Source: Daphnia pulex (Eukaryota; Arthropoda; Branchiopoda; Diplostraca; Daphniidae). Taken from it: DNA of 64,000 nt. The stretch's first letter is position 1, and the number at the start of each line of letters is the position of its first letter. The stretch is taken from assembly GCF_021134715.1 (NCBI RefSeq), contig NC_060023.1:5580001-5644000 (forward strand). The letters run 5' to 3'. Below the pieces are notes generated by a model that worked only from the letters and a program-made list of their open reading frames with translations, did not search any database and was not told the DNA's origin. Shown here in pieces: positions 50,501 to 60,839 of this stretch. The position numbers were made by a program, and so were the translations under genes.

Positions 50501-51430
50501 TTTGAAAAGTGGATTCGGTCTAGCTACCAATCGATCAACTACCGATCATGATCACAGAGCGGCAATTGAGGCAGATGCATGAGCGGGTAATCGAAGCGGA
50601 AATTGAGCGCGCTGGGTACAACTCTGCCTTCAACTAAATAATAAATAACAGCCCACCAGAAATATTATGACTTACTACCACATTTTTGCGGAATTTTTAG
50701 AGAAAATTCCATTGTGAATCATTAACAATTCAGAGTATTCTCCTACTTCGTCGAAAAACGACGAGCACTTGGCGTATTTTCACTGTAGAAGTGTGAACCA
50801 CTTACTGTTTCCGGCTGGATTCCATCCGACATGGGCATAAGAAGTTTTCATGTAAGTACAGTAGATAACACAATCTTCTGGATTCAAGTTTGGAAAATAT
50901 TCAATATACTCAAGATGATATTTATCGTTGAAACCGGGTTGACCGCATCCATACTCCAAACAAGGAACCATAAGCTCGAAACCGTTTCCTTGATTATTGT
51001 CGAATTCGCGATAGATTTCTACAGCAGGTTGGTTCGGATTAGCATGACAAATATTTCCGGCTTGCTTGTTGCAATAAAGATTAGCCCCGAGGTTGCCGCC
51101 GCACATGAACGAAGAATTGACGTTGCTCGGTTGAGAGTTGTCGTCGCAGCGTATGTCACAGTAGGAGTCATTCACACGGATGAGTTCAGCAATTCTTCTG
51201 TCCTCGAGGCAAAGGCATTGCACACCGCGAAGCAGTGTAAAGTTCGTGTAGCACATGAAACACTCTGATAATCCGACTTCGGTACCATCTGAGTTTGCAA
51301 TCACAGCTTGAAAATTGAATGGCGAGTAACAACCTAGCGGCCGCACGTTAGATGGTATCCACACGTTACTACCTCCGCGTAGAAGTAAATTGACTGTTAG
51401 CAAGAAACCGTTGAAGATCAAACCCAACAT
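44574..51430 (-). CDS. adhesion GPCR with WSC, C-type lectin, mucin, HormR and GAIN domains
   Basis: Twenty-two exons join in phase to 1464 residues; in order: 50806-51430, 49412-49781, 49233-49345, 49036-49176, 48720-48911, 48318-48650, 48189-48245, 47867-48123, 47540-47791, 47096-47448, 46783-47031, 46577-46712, 46424-46518, 46275-46360, 46178-46203, 45879-46114, 45748-45811, 45598-45683, 45406-45529, 45243-45332, 44925-45153, 44574-44854. A signal peptide leads two WSC-like regions (~30-125, ~140-245; 'LGCYS', 'CDIRCDDN', 'FMCGG'). A C-type lectin fold follows (~345-500, 'GSCYFIES', 'HFICEY'), then a Thr/Ser mucin stalk and a HormR motif (~630-696). The GAIN domain ends in a GPS with 'WIWDDRGC' and 'CKCSHLTGF'; self-cleavage is expected at Leu1013-Thr1014. 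Seven helices span ~1030-1275, then a Ser/Thr-rich tail. Lectin and WSC suggest carbohydrate binding; the ligand is unknown. Confidence 0.9.
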
Positions 51431-52734
51431 GGTTTTTTTCTTCTGGTAAAAATTTTAGTCACAGAATAATGATCGAGCTAAACGAATAGCGCATCTCAAC
51501 AGCTAGCCACATTGCCTCTAAGTGTTTCGACGCTCAAGTAAAAAAAAACAGAGATATCACCGTGATCCTAATCAAGTCGTCGAGGCAACGCAACCTTTCA
51601 ACCGATAAAGTGACAGGTAGTAAGTTCATCACGCAAACATAAAGCATCCACCAATGTGTTCATCATTATCAAGCAAACATAGTCTGTTGATTTACGCTCT
51701 CTTTAAACCGTGCGCCCCTCTGCTCTCGCAGTGTTTGTTTGAATTGATAAGCCTACTAACATGACGAGACAAGCGGACCCTGTCGAATGGTTTTCCGTCC
51801 TTATGTCGCCATAGTTTACAGATTGGAGAGAGAAAAAAACCCTTCAGTATGAAAAACAGCTGGTAGACAGTATGCCTGTGTACTACCTACTGTTTTTCTT
51901 CTGTAAGGAAAACATGATAAGGCTTAATGAAAATAATATCCTCTTTGAACTAAACGCAGATGGTTAACGACAATATACTTTGCGCCCACTACATATGGCC
52001 CAGGTCTAATCAATGACCTAAATTTAGGCTTGTTTGATATTCTCCGCTAATTGACTAGACTAAATCAGTTGGTTACCAGACGTCACACTGACAAATGTGA
52101 CAATGTATTCTGCTTTCGACATGGCACAGCAAAGCACATTAAATAGATCACGACGACTAAATTCATGATGTGACAGTTTTTCTTTCGTGTTTTGACATTT
52201 CAGCACTTTTTCCGATCGAGATCGATTACGACACACTTCTGACTCAAGACGTCCGTAACACAGTTGAATTTCGTAACTTAGTTTTTACTAGAATAATTTA
52301 GGAGTTCCACTAATAGATCAATAAGTGACGAATGCACGAAAGATTGCGAACAAACAGCTAGTTCTGGGTAATTGGCCGATGGCTATAAGGCCGAATTAAA
52401 TAAATTAAGGAAGAACACAGACTCGACAGCTATTGGACAGAAAGTATACGGCCACCTAATGTTTCTATACTTGGAGAGGTTAGTTCATGGAAAACAAATC
52501 ACAACTAAGTTGATGTTTCGCCAGTCAAAATATGATACGCCAGATGAAGCCTGAGGAACTATTAAAACACCATCAGCTTTTCCGCTAGCACCTACTTTAA
52601 TACAATAAACTGATACTGGAATGCGAGTTTTCTCAAATAATACTAAAAAGCATTATTATTCCCTATCAATATTTTCATGAGTTTTTTTTCTGACATTCCC
52701 TGTAAAAGTTAGGACTGCGCGCGTTATCGGCAAA
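51431..52734. other. GPCR 5' flank and TMEM164 3' flank
   Basis: The left part is the upstream region of the minus-strand GPCR gene; the right part includes the TMEM164 3' UTR. A plus-strand frame at 52372-52554 starts with TTG and has no support. Confidence 0.4.
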
Positions 52735-54207
52735 CTATTCCTTCTTAGAAGATTTATCGCCAGCTAACGAGTGAAAGTTAGAAGAAGTGGAAACGCAACT
52801 AATAGAAGAGGTACGGTAGGCACCGAACGCAAGGTCAGCTTCTATCGCCTGTTCCAGCTTGTCTTTTACCTACAAATAAGACGAAATAAATAATCACGTT
52901 CTCATCAAGAATTGAATGGGAGTACTAGGTACGTACCTTGGTGAAGGAGAGACGTGTAAGAAAGTAGGAAGCCACTATACGGTAACCTTTACTTACGAGA
53001 GGTACCATTACGAACTGATGGAAAATGGCAGCCACGCGATAGTTTTGTCCATAAAAAGGATCCGAAACAGCAGGACAAAGCATGCTGTTGAGATTAACTG
53101 ATGTCAACTGCAAGGAAAGCCAAGGACGTACGCATACAAAGAATCAATAAATACGAAAAAGGGATATTAGACAATGGCTTCATATGTTACCTTTCCAATT
53201 ATTTGAAGAACAGTAAAGTGGTAAAGCAGCATTAAACCATAAGACAAGCTTGACCAGCTGAAATCTCGTGCGTCTTCCAACGTATAAACCCCTAGGAGTA
53301 ATATGAAATTAATTAACTTCTTAAAACAGACATGCTTATGGGTCTCTTAGGATTTTCTAAACAGTATGATTTCTCACATGATTTCTCACTTATTGGCCCC
53401 TTTGTTTTCTTACAGCAATAAGGATATAACCAGGAAGAAAAAGTTGGTTACCAGTAAATGAGCAACCCAAGTTAAAAAAAAACCCACAGTAGTTAACACA
53501 CCCAAAAAATTTAAGCAAAGGACACAAAACAATCAAGTTCAAGAAGACAAAATTACCTCCAAGACGTAAGAGGTAGTATGGAACAACCAGCATTGCAATA
53601 TGTTGAACATAATAGGTCTCAGTCTCAAATGTTAGCTGAAAAATATAAACATGTATATAAAAAACTTTATATAAAGAAATTATAAAAATGTAACTAACCA
53701 AGCGTGTGTTGATAACTGGAAATAGTAAAGCTAGAATAGCTCCATTCAGAAAATTCAAATGGATCCGAAATAATTTTGTCACATGTGGACTAGGTGGTGC
53801 AGCCAATAAATAAATCTGTGCTCAAATAATAAAATAAGGTTAAAATCTCAAGTGTTCTACATTATGCATACCTGGAAGATGGTTGCAACATGGCAAGGAT
53901 TCAGTAAGAAAATGACAGAGCGGTTGGCAAACTTAAAGCCTATCTCCACACCAAAGACCAAGCAAAGAACAACAAGAAGTAATCGCTTGCCTCCACGATC
54001 TTTTCGAATTATTGTGGTTTTTTGGGGAACTGTTAATCGCTGATAACCAAAATGAATTAAAAGGCAACTGAAGGCTACAGCAAAAATAGACTCTAGAACT
54101 CTGCGCCAATTACTCAAGAAATTAGAACAATCTTTTCCTCCATTTCCAGGTAACTGGAAATCAATTCCACTGTAAAAAACATTGTTTGGATATTCTCCAG
54201 ACTCCAT
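52735..54207 (-). CDS. Tmem164: transmembrane protein 164 (TMEM164)
   Basis: Six exons (53872-54207, 53699-53815, 53557-53635, 53191-53291, 52997-53107, 52735-52869) join in phase to 292 residues, close to the ~297 of vertebrate TMEM164. Conserved blocks are '[18 protein letters not shown]', 'LLAAPPSP', '[16 protein letters not shown]', '[10 protein letters not shown]', '[15 protein letters not shown]', '[12 protein letters not shown]' and '[16 protein letters not shown]'. Several membrane spans are visible. TMEM164 has been described as a cysteine acyltransferase for polyunsaturated ether phospholipids; the NPCH cysteine (Cys105) is the corresponding residue. The last exon is less conserved and Ser-rich. 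The first intron uses GTATGC. Confidence 0.93.
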
Positions 54208-54357
54208 GACCCATGTAGCTACTACGGTCTCTTAGGATTTTTTTTTTTCACGCACTTCAGTTGCTGTGTGTGTGTCATAGCCTTCTACAGTTACGGCCAC
54301 GGAGCACAGATTCCCCCGGGTGTCAATTTTGTTCGAGCCACCCACCCACCCTCATCT

Positions 54358-54564
54358 GCCTATACCTAGGCAACATGCGTTGCCATTTTACTAAAGTCAC
54401 ATTTTAAAAATTCCTGTTTTCCACAAAATTTTCATTAATTTTCAGCCATGGCAGGCCACCACGTTATAATTAACCTTGACCATTTATGTGTGATTTTGCG
54501 GAAAACAGGAATTTAAAAAATGTGACTTTCGTAAAATGGCAACGCATGTGGCCTAGGTATAGGC
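54358..54564. mobile_element. 207-bp palindromic MITE-like element
   Basis: Arms of about 65 bases beginning GCCTATACCTAGGC pair with the right end GCCTAGGTATAGGC, with few mismatches. The centre is AT-rich and non-coding. Confidence 0.75.
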
Positions 54565-55138
54565 ATGGACTACTAAAGCTAGAGGACGGGACCCTCGTCC
54601 TATCCCGCCGTGTTATAGCTTGTCGGGTGGATTTTTAATCATATTTTTTGAAAAAGGGTCAATCGATAGAGATTTAAAAAGCTAATATAAGTCTCCAATG
54701 CACATTTCTTGTGAAGATATTAAATTAAAAGATATTTGCGTTTTAATTTTGAGAGAACGGGAGAGGTGTTCGTTGGTTGTCTCCACCTAGCGCTAAGAAT
54801 TCTAAACTCTTCCATGGTTTTTAGAAAGAAAACAAACAGAATCCAGAGAATCACCAGAGAATCACAGATAGCAGACGCACCTAATCATACCAAACCAAAC
54901 CCAAACCAGAGAATCACAGAGTGGTCAACCAACAATCACCGCTAGGCGGCGACAACCAACGAACACCTACGTCAATTTCTAATTAAAATATCACCGAAAT
55001 TAAATGATTCCCGCATAGGGATAATTTAATAGACTCTGGCTCATTTTTGAAGCTCAATTCATTAAAGTAACAAAAAAAAAATGGTAGCCGACATAGGATT
55101 TGTCGAAGTGACCCGTCCTCTAGCTTAAGTAGTCCATG
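54564..55138. mobile_element. MITE-like element, family copy 1 (CATGGACTACT ends)
   Basis: The left end CATGGACTACTAAAGCTAGA and following GGACGGG are mirrored by the right end CCCGTCCTCTAGCTTAAGTA then GTCCATG. The left subterminal part (GTGTTATAGCTTGTCGGGTG) also recurs at 62478-62497 in a second copy. No coding capacity. Confidence 0.7.
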
Positions 55139-55156
55139 GTATAGGCGGTGTCCAGA

Positions 55157-55929
55157 CGATTCGGCACTGACTCGTCAAAAAATTTTTTTTGCACTATCTA
55201 GTGACAATTCGGCACCGTCTTTTTACCGTTTCGGCATCAATCCACCAGGTGTCAATTGTAGTTTAGTTTTAGTATTCGAATGAAGTAAAGTCATTTTATC
55301 ATTTAAACCTAGAACAACTTGTAATTACAATTTTTTAAATCAGCACTATTTCTATTTACTTTTTAAGTTATTAAACAAGGACAAATTCGGTCTGTGTAAT
55401 CGTAGGTTATTTAGAAATTTGTAATTGAAAATTTGTAAATAGGATTTGGGAAATGGGGGCTTCACTATCTATGTTTAAAATATTTTAAATACATGTCATC
55501 ATAACTTATGTATCAGTAAACGTGTGTTTGAAATTTGAATGACTGATGAACATTCAAACATTTTTAATTGATTAAGTAGTTATACACATCGGCTTTTGCG
55601 ACGAAATTTTTTCGCCGTGTTAACATGGCCCATATGGCGGTATCCATAAAATTAAAATAAATGCTGCATAAGAACGAAATAACCAAAAAATCCCCAATCA
55701 GTCTCGTTTTAAAGTCGTTTAACTTTCTTTAATTTATATTAATGCCGCTGATGCCGCTGCAACTCCCCCCATGCGTACCCCTGGTATCATTTTCATTTTC
55801 TTTTCTGATAATAAAACACATTTTCCATATAATACTGACTAGTGCCGAATTTGTAAAAATACAGTGCCGAAATGGTAGTAGGTAGTGCCGAATGTGACTA
55901 ACCTACTAGTCAGTGCCGAAACGTCCGGT
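55157..55929. mobile_element. inverted-repeat element with TTCGGCAC(TGACT) ends
   Basis: ATTCGGCACTGACT near 55160 is matched by AGTCAGTGCCGAAAC near 55910. The unit word TTCGGCAC/GTGCCGAA occurs several more times just inside each end (for example 55186-55194, 55842-55850, 55863-55870, 55886-55893), giving repeated subterminal sites. The interior is AT-rich and non-coding. Confidence 0.6.
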
Positions 55930-56180
55930 AATCGTATAGGCAGCTGAGGGTGGGTGGGTGGCTCGAACAAAATTGACACCCAGGGTGAATCTGTGCTCCG
56001 TGGCCGTAACTGTAGAAGGCTATGGTGTGTGTGTGTGTGTGGGGTGGGGGGGGGGGTCGACAATGTATCACATGACGTCAGCACACACGCCATCTGTCAT
56101 TTTCAAACCCAACGACGTTGATTTCTGTTTTCCTATGGAGCAGTTGGACATCCTGCGTTGCCAGGTTTGGAAATCTCATT

Positions 56181-56251
56181 TGTGTCCAAAAGGGCCAATC
56201 AGCGTACAGCCTCTTTAAAACCCTGTACGCTGATTGGCCCTATTGGACACA
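56181..56251. repeat. 29-bp stem hairpin, 13-base loop
   Basis: Bases 56181-56209 (TGTGTCCAAAAGGGCCAATC then AGCGTACAG) pair with 56223-56251 with a single mismatch. The loop is CCTCTTTAAAACC. It could be a miniature element or a hairpin RNA source; the sequence cannot decide. Confidence 0.7.
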
Positions 56252-56850
56252 TTATTGGACACATATAATTATTTTTATAAAAAAAAATTCAAATTGTACA
56301 TCTGACCTATCAAATAAAAAAAAATAACCTTCAACCTACAAATAGTTGTACAATATTATTAAGGTTTAGTTTGAATTAAATTCCCAAGTCAGACTGTTCC
56401 CATAGATAAAGAAGACTGGTTTCGTATGTGCTATCCTTTAAGCCCTATCCCTACTGACCCCGAGTCTTTGTTTTGCTTGTCCTGCCCCTAGCGGATAAAC
56501 TGCTATACTGCACCGTGGCTACCAAGGGTGTTGCAGACGAAGATTGTTTTCCTCCTGTCTTGGTAAAATTCTTTGCTGGCGTTTAAAAGTCATAGGTAAT
56601 TTTTTCATACAAATTTTTATTAACAAGTCATATTGTATTTAATTTGACGTTTGCCAATGGGGTCCTTGCATGAATAAGGGATTCCTTTGAAAAAAATATA
56701 ATTAGAATCAGTTTTTCACGCTGATTCTCATGGTATTTTTTTTTAATTTTTAAAATAATAATTTCCCCCCGTAATCTCACTTTAAAGTTGAGTTAGGCTC
56801 CCCCCATATTAAAACAGACCCCACGCCATTTTTGGTGGGCGGTCCTTAAA

Positions 56851-56976
56851 ATCTGATAAATTTCCCCCCTATTCACCCTTTTCGTCTTTCGCCTTTCGGC
56901 CCTAAGGGCAAAAGAGGGGGTATAGGCAGCACGAAAAAGGGTGACAAGGGGGGGGGAAGAGCAAAATTTATCAGAT
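56851..56976. repeat. 126-bp imperfect palindrome
   Basis: ATCTGATAAATTT at the left is matched by AAATTTATCAGAT at the right, with CACCCTTTTCG against CGAAAAAGGGTG and C-runs against G-runs inside. It is non-coding and MITE-like. Confidence 0.65.
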
Positions 56977-57860
56977 AGATAGATTCATAAATTAGTATAC
57001 TTGTTTAATGGAAAAGATTCACCCTATTCTGTCAGTTATTGTTAAGTAAAACTTGATTTGAATTTATTATCTTGCTCGACTGGCATGTAGCAAGAGAATT
57101 TTCCTGTAAAGAGTTTGGACCTGGATCTTAATAATGATTCCTGTATTTATCACCACTTATGAAGAGGCTTGTATGACAATCTTTATCTGTGGTATTGCTT
57201 CAGCTGTCATCAAAATGGCCATGACTGAATGTCATTCACAAACCTGTTTAAAAAAGTTAAAATTACCACAGTTTACAAGTTTAGCAGCTAGTAACTTACT
57301 AGAAACACTTTCACTAAATCTACTATACCTTCATTTCATGATTTATCTCATGTTTCATTAACTTGTAATCTTGTTTATATGGATTGGACCTGAAAGGCTG
57401 AAACTTTGTAGTATAAAGAATGAAGTCATTTGCATGGAAAACACAGGGGAAGACAAAGCAATTTTACAATAGGCCTACACACCACCAAAAATGTAGAAGT
57501 TGAAGTTTATGGTGAACAAAAATAATAGTCCTGTTTTCTAAATGCCAAATGATGGAGAATTTGAATCGCCTAGCTAATGGCGCAAAAGAAATCCAAATCA
57601 CTAAGCAAACTTTACTAATCATCACTCCAAAATCGAAGTGGCGTTTTTTACATTACACGTATCCTCCAACATTGGATCTTTTTTTTGTATTTTGGCTTGA
57701 TTAGCCATCTAGTGTGGCTAAAAAACGTGATTAGAAACCCATCGGGTAACAGAGCCTTTCGAATTTCCAACGGTTCCGCAAAGCCAAACCAAACAAAACC
57801 AAAAAACTACTAAAGTCTACTGTTGTGTAGCTCCAGTGGGTTGGATTCCAAATTCAACAG

Positions 57861-58004
57861 GGTGGCGTTTCGGCCGACCCGGACAAGCTTCGAGCCATCT
57901 CCGACTTCCCGAAGCCGACTAATATCACAGAGCTCCGCTCTTTTATAGGATTGGTGGAGCAGCTTGCTGGATTCTCCACGGACATCGCGGCTGGAGGGAC
58001 TTAA
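57861..58004 (+). mobile_element. remnant of a Ty3/Gypsy-type reverse transcriptase
   Basis: The plus frame reads 'GGVSADPDKLRAISDFPKPT' then 'ITELRSFIGLVEQLAGFS' and stops at 58002-58004. This is the RT to RNase H connection region of Gypsy-class pol proteins (usual pattern V..DP.K..AI..FP.P....LRSFLGL). Only about 47 codons remain, with no LTRs, gag or integrase seen. It is a dead fragment. Confidence 0.8.
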
Positions 58005-58099
58005 ATTCGCGACGGAAAAAAATAACCAGTAATTACATTATAATCACGAATGATTTAAGGTACAAACCCAACAAATCTAGACCAAAGAGACAAGAAGAT

Positions 58100-58800
58100 T
58101 TTAATGCGACTTCATATTTACAAAGGATCCTATAGCTCTCAAGTGCTATTCAATTTTCAGCGAACAGTAGAAGTGAACGAATTATGGCAAATTTTGTGAA
58201 TGATTTTATCTTCAAATGGATCAGTTCATGTGCTATTTTTTGGAATCGACTTAGGGTAGAGTCCACTTTTGAAGCCAGGAGTTTAATTTTTATACATCCG
58301 AGATATTGGCGTAAGCATGATTTTCGTGTTCTTTGAGAATTCTTAAAACAGTATAGTGTTCTCTTATGTGAGCACCTCATAAAGTTGTCCCCCTCTTTTC
58401 AATTCAAGCATGCATTAAAAAACGGAATGCTATTCATGTGTATTGGATTGGAAATTTTCGGTGAGAATTCGAAAATCCGATTTTTCATCTTCATTGATAG
58501 TTTGGGGATTGGCACCACTTTGAAGCAAGAACTTTATAAAATTTGTCCGCGCACTTCTGTTTTCATCAGAAGATGACAATAATTGGTTTGCAGCGTAATG
58601 AAGTTACCGTTCCCTTGTATCTACAATGGCATTACGTGCAGCGTAAGACAGAATAAATGGAGTTTAAGGGATTTTGGGAATATCAGCTGCTTGAGAGGAA
58701 CGGAGTTTCAAAGCTACTCTTCGCAATACGAATTTCTTGAAAGTAAAGGTGGATTTGGTGTACGTGATCCTTGAAAGATGAAGGTGGCGCCCATCAGTTC
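58100..58800 (-). pseudogene. ankyrin-repeat pseudogene
   Basis: On the minus strand, between about 58610 and 58430, one frame reads 'LHYAANQLLSSSDENRSA' then 'FIKFLLQSGANPQTINEDE' and ends at a stop. These are the signatures of an ankyrin repeat (LHYAA, LLxSGAxP). On either side similar but frame-broken pieces occur, such as 'TPFILSYAARNAIV' upstream and 'LLASKVDSTLSRFQKIAHEL' downstream. Repeated stops and shifts indicate a decayed gene. Confidence 0.5.
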
Positions 58801-60456
58801 ATTAGCCATGATTTTGTCTTCTCTTGAGATTTTGCTAATAGAAGTTATTGAATACAGAATAAAATATAAACACGAATGGCTTATCATATTTCATATCAAC
58901 GAAATAATCTATTAGCTTGTTAAATGAAATGTGATTTACTAAATCGTTGATGATTGACAGTGACTCTCGTTTAAGTAATTGCGACATAACTCGTCACATC
59001 GTTAGGACAGCCTTTTTTTATTCTTGTCTGGTAAGCTCGTCCATAGAGCCCAGCTTTACCCCAACTCTCCCCTATTGGGTTTGCTGGCTCCCGTTCAAAA
59101 TTTATTTATTTATTATATTTGCTCTTTTTCTTTTTCTTCTTCAGTCCCGTATAGCCCCGGGTAAGTGCTTGTTCAGATTTTGGTCTTTGCTTCCGTGCTG
59201 CTGCTGCTTTTACCCCTCCTCCATTTCTATCCTATATAATTTCCCACAATGAGTCTTATCGGTCGCTTTGTAACGTTCGTCTCTCTCGATCGCTATGGTT
59301 TTATCCCTCCTATTTTTTGGGACTTTACAACTCGGTGATTACCATTCATTTAGTTCATTACCCCTGTCCTTTTTAGGCTAGGGGTACCACTGGCGAGAAA
59401 CCGATGTATTCTCTGCGTCTAACACGTTTTTTAATGATGATCTTATCATTCTTCCTTACCGATGATCTTGTGTTCCTTTATCATCAGTTGACGGTATGGC
59501 TCTTTTTGGTCATCACTCAGTTGCTGCATAAGGGATGAGAGAAAGATGTGAAATTAAGTTTCATTTTCGTCTTTTGGATCAACATGCTTACCTCCTAGCG
59601 CTTATCCACAAGACCAAATGTGCTGAATGATGTTTTTTTTTGCAGTAACAAATTCCATCGTCGTGAGTAGTTCCATTACCATTTCCTGTTTGGTTGCTTG
59701 GGTTAACTGTAGAATTTTTTCTGAAATTCACGACGGAAAAAAATAGCCAACACGGGTGAATGACCACGAGTGACCACGACTTAGCATTTCTACCATATCA
59801 TAAATACTGTAGTTTACACCAGTTATTTTGGCTGTTATTAAGTACAGAGATTAAAAAGAAATGAAGAAACTAAAGAAAATGTAAGTATTTCCGATGAGAA
59901 ACAACTAAAAAAAGTTAAAATTATGTCATAAAACCACAAGTGTAAAAAAGAATCAAAGAAAACTTTAAGGACATCCAGTAAAGTACTAAGTTTGCTACTC
60001 TTTGATAAATTTGTTGGTTTACGATACTGTTTTGGCTGGCTGAGTTGGCGGTGGAGCTGCTGCAGAAACGAAAACGGTAGTGTGTCGTGTCGACCCACTA
60101 ACACGCACACACACACTCTTGATCTGACATCAATAACTAACCAAGAACAGCAGAATATAAATAGGCAGTCGGTGCAAGTCGAAATCCCGTAAAGTGGCGA
60201 ATTATGCCAAGTTAATGTGAGTAAATCAGCAGCCAACAACACCGTTTCATATTAACGCGATTTCAAATCACTTGTCGTCAAACTTTGACAAAAGAAGTAT
60301 AAACAGTATCTTCAGGGATGACGCGCCCAAATAGTTCTTCGATGATTTTTTTTTTCTATTGAAGGAGTAAAAAAAGTTAAAAATTTGTAGTAATGCTATT
60401 CTAGTCTTTGGCGCGCTTGGTTGTGAGCAAGTGAAAAAACTCAAAAATAATCTTAC

Positions 60457-60637
60457 CGAATATTGCGTTGACAAGGTGAAGCTAGCTTGTTGACCCATAG
60501 CAATTAACACGGTGTCACCGGGTTGATAATGGTTAATTACAAATCCGGGTAGTGAATTAATTACATATGAGCTGTTGTTGTCGTTGTTCCCTTTTTTAAT
60601 TCCGTAGAACATCGTGCTTGGATTTGCGTTTGCACAG
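60457..60637 (-). other. exon-like segment, possibly of a secreted (Reeler-like) protein
   Basis: On the minus strand an ATTAG acceptor precedes 60637 and a GTAAGA donor follows 60457. The 60-codon frame contains 'CANANPSTMFYG', 'SSYVINSLPGFVINHYQPGD' and 'TVLIAMGQQASFTL'. The Cys start and the Y-x-PG-D-T-V pattern recall Reeler domains, but the match is faint and I could not find partner exons. The frame is clean, so it may be a real exon of an unidentified gene. Confidence 0.3.
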
Positions 60638-60806
60638 CTAATGTAATTTTTTTTTCGACAACTTGCAGAGTTTTAGGATATCCGGGACGGTTACAGAAAC
60701 CAAAAGGCCCTGGGTTTCTATTTGAAAAAAAAATTTTAGATTCAAGACACATTCTGTCAAATGTGTTGCACTTATTTTTAACTTTGGTATAACGAAACTA
60801 CAATTG

Positions 60807-60807
<1 letters not shown>

Positions 60808-60835
<28 letters not shown>
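60808..60835. repeat. poly-T tract
   Basis: A run of about 28 T residues. A poly-A tail scar of a retrocopied element is possible, but no element body is recognised next to it. Confidence 0.7.

Positions 60836-60839
<4 letters not shown>

Larger units (their letters stand above)
54276..56024. repeat. inverted duplication of the TMEM164 5' flank enclosing nested elements
   Basis: The left arm, 54276-54365 (CATAGCCTTCTACAGTTACG onward, to GCCTATAC), recurs as reverse complement at 55934-56024 with few differences, except that the left has CCCCCGGGTGTC where the right reads as GACACCCAGGGTG. Between them lie three further inverted-repeat units (54358-54564, 54564-55138, about 55157-55929), each bordered by a TATAGGC word. 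It looks like stepwise insertion of small elements into one another, beginning within 70 bases of the TMEM164 start codon. Confidence 0.75.

Noticed and set aside
57134-57361. 75-codon plus frame with hydrophobic stretches
   Set aside because: No homology, no splice signals, and AT-rich composition like the surrounding repeats.
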